From: an uncultured Garciella sp.
GTDB taxonomy: Bacteria > Bacillota > Clostridia > Eubacteriales > Garciellaceae
Reading direction: 5' to 3'
DNA length: 5,289 nucleotides
Assembly (NCBI GenBank): GCA_900555725.1
Contig: USMD01000115.1
Location: 1-5,289, forward strand
Shown: one piece after another, positions 5,244-5,289 of the stretch
Layout of the letters: each line of letters opens with the position of its first letter
Numbering within the stretch: the stretch's first letter is position 1
Notes under the pieces: model-generated
What the model was told of the DNA's origin: nothing
Database searches by the model: none
The model's input: the letters and a program-made list of their open reading frames with translations, nothing else
Translations under genes and position numbers: made by a program

Positions 5244-5289
5244 CTGTCTCTTATACACATCTCCGAGCCCACGAGACAGGCAGAAATCT
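5244..5289 (-). other. Nextera read-2 adapter with index (not genomic)
   Basis: The Tn5 mosaic end (5244-5262, starting CTGTCTCTTATACACATCT) is followed by CCGAGCCCACGAGAC (5263-5277), the Nextera read-2 adapter in reverse complement. AGGCAGAA (5278-5285) agrees with i7 index N703, and ATCT (5286-5289) with the start of the flow-cell P7 sequence. These bases are library construct, not genome. Confidence 0.97.

Noticed and set aside
22..5262. Terminal inverted repeat (19 bp at 22-40 and 5244-5262) suggesting a 5.2-kb composite transposon
   Set aside because: The repeats are the Tn5 mosaic ends of Nextera adapters, with adapter and index sequence outside them; no transposase is encoded in the window.

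Overview
The window looks like an assembled contig from a low-GC, spore-forming member of the Clostridia (Bacillota). The evidence is AT-rich codon use, strong AGGAGG-type ribosome binding sites, a YtvI-like sporulation membrane protein, a tandem glycine riboswitch and short convergent operons. Both ends are library adapter, not genome. Bases 8-40 are the Nextera read-1 adapter with the Tn5 mosaic end, preceded by seven bases of an index. Bases 5244-5289 are the opposite Nextera adapter with its index. The biological insert is therefore about 41-5243.

Left part: ytvI (115-1176, + strand) converges on a small tandem-CBS-domain gene (1246-1677, - strand, GTG start). The two share a hairpin at 1186-1217 that can terminate in both directions. 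The CBS gene has a clear extended -10 promoter, and a perfect 14-bp inverted repeat overlaps the -10 box and likely transcription start, so it looks like an operator. About 145 bases of AT-rich DNA with no recognisable gene follow, up to a GC-rich hairpin at 1920-1958.

Right part (- strand, read right to left): a weak promoter near 5210-5239, a complete tandem glycine riboswitch (4989-5162), its terminator (4953-4998), folD (3962-4816), a short decayed remnant of gcvT (about 3849-3960), gcvH (3409-3795) and lpdA (1975-3378). FolD, GcvH and dihydrolipoyl dehydrogenase belong to one metabolic unit. GcvH carries the aminomethyl group released by glycine decarboxylase, Lpd reoxidises its lipoyl arm, and FolD processes the methylene-tetrahydrofolate that the T protein makes. 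The riboswitch should switch the unit on when glycine is abundant.

The main biological points are the unusual order riboswitch-folD-(gcvT remnant)-gcvH-lpdA, the absence of an intact gcvT and of gcvP here, and the unexplained palindromic operator at the CBS gene. I see no entirely new system, phage, CRISPR array, tRNA or rRNA.
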